Shown here: positions 40,176-40,265 of the stretch, one piece after another
How the letters are laid out: every line of letters starts with the position of its first letter
Position numbering within the stretch: the first letter of the stretch is position 1
Origin: Frankia sp. AiPa1
GTDB lineage: Bacteria > Actinomycetota > Actinomycetes > Frankiales > Frankiaceae
Length of the DNA stretch: 40,265 bases
Direction of reading: 5' to 3'
Assembly (NCBI RefSeq): GCF_023243075.1
Contig: NZ_JALKFZ020000198.1
Location: forward strand, 1-40,265
Position numbers and translations under genes: made by a program
Notes under the pieces: model-generated
Told to the model about the DNA's origin: nothing
Database searches by the model: none
The model's input: the letters and a program-made list of their open reading frames with translations, nothing else

Positions 40176-40265
40176 TCAGCGGTGGTACACGTCCCGACGG
40201 TGATCGATATCGACGACGGTCACGACCATGGCCTTGTCGTCAATACGGTAGATGATCCGGTAGGT
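40176..40265 (-). CDS. C-terminal part of a RelE/ParE-family toxin (cut by window edge)
   Basis: The minus strand enters from the right edge reading TYRIIYRIDDKAMVVTVVDI, then DHRRDVYHR and a TGA (40176-40178). 'YRI-YRID...V.V..I.HR..VY' is the classic C-terminal strand and His-Arg-Arg-x-x-Tyr ending of RelE-type toxins, with the Tyr/Arg residues used in mRNA cleavage. The 5' part, and any antitoxin, lie outside the window. Confidence 0.75.
   Translation of the reverse strand, partial: TYRIIYRIDDKAMVVTVVDIDHRRDVYHR

Overview
The window comes from a high-GC actinomycete. Evidence is the near-universal G/C third codon positions, GTG and TTG starts, actinobacterial gene families (fused pcaDC, mycothiol-type isomerase, F420-linked oxidoreductases) and dense ATGA-overlapping operons. 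A Frankia-like or related soil actinomycete is plausible, but the sequence alone does not fix the genus.

Layout. 1-2,240 is a graveyard: the 3' end of a group II intron, a VOC gene, and fragments of a Tn3-type transposase, an F420-reductase-like gene and a GH3 glycosidase. 2,238-12,173 is an aromatic uptake and side-chain oxidation block: aryl-alcohol dehydrogenase and aldehyde dehydrogenase on the minus strand, an IclR regulator, then a divergent branched-chain-type ABC transporter (binding protein, two ATPases, two permeases) ending in a second aldehyde dehydrogenase. 12,235-15,905 holds a class M-like sirtuin with a zinc-type macrodomain, a double SnoaL-like protein and a divergent AraC regulator. 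16,375-22,690 is pcaH-G-B-L-I-J-pobA. A convergent partner locus (23,008-25,451) carries pcaF and pcaR. Together they take 4-hydroxybenzoate to succinyl-CoA and acetyl-CoA.

The most interesting observation concerns these two pca loci. Beside the intact pcaH lies a decayed copy of pcaR; beside the intact pcaR lie decayed copies of pcaH and the 3' end of pcaL. Both junctions keep a matching palindromic operator (TTCCGCT-N-AGYGGAA), 45 bases from the pcaH-side start in both cases and 10-11 bases from the pcaR-side start. The simplest reading is that a divergent pcaR/pcaHGBL...F module was duplicated and the two copies then lost complementary genes, so the pathway and its regulator now depend on both loci.

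25,980-40,265 is a patchwork: a PAS-PP2C phosphatase; an AbiE-type toxin-antitoxin pair flanked by IS and gene fragments; a mycothiol-dependent-isomerase family gene with a repeat-bearing small partner; a TetR-controlled redox/efflux cluster (F420-type monooxygenase, F420-reductase-like protein, SDR, MFS pump) with repeated operators; a secreted ice-binding-like (DUF3494) protein; and a last kilobase with IS3, PIN-toxin and RelE-toxin fragments. No rRNA, tRNA or CRISPR array was seen.
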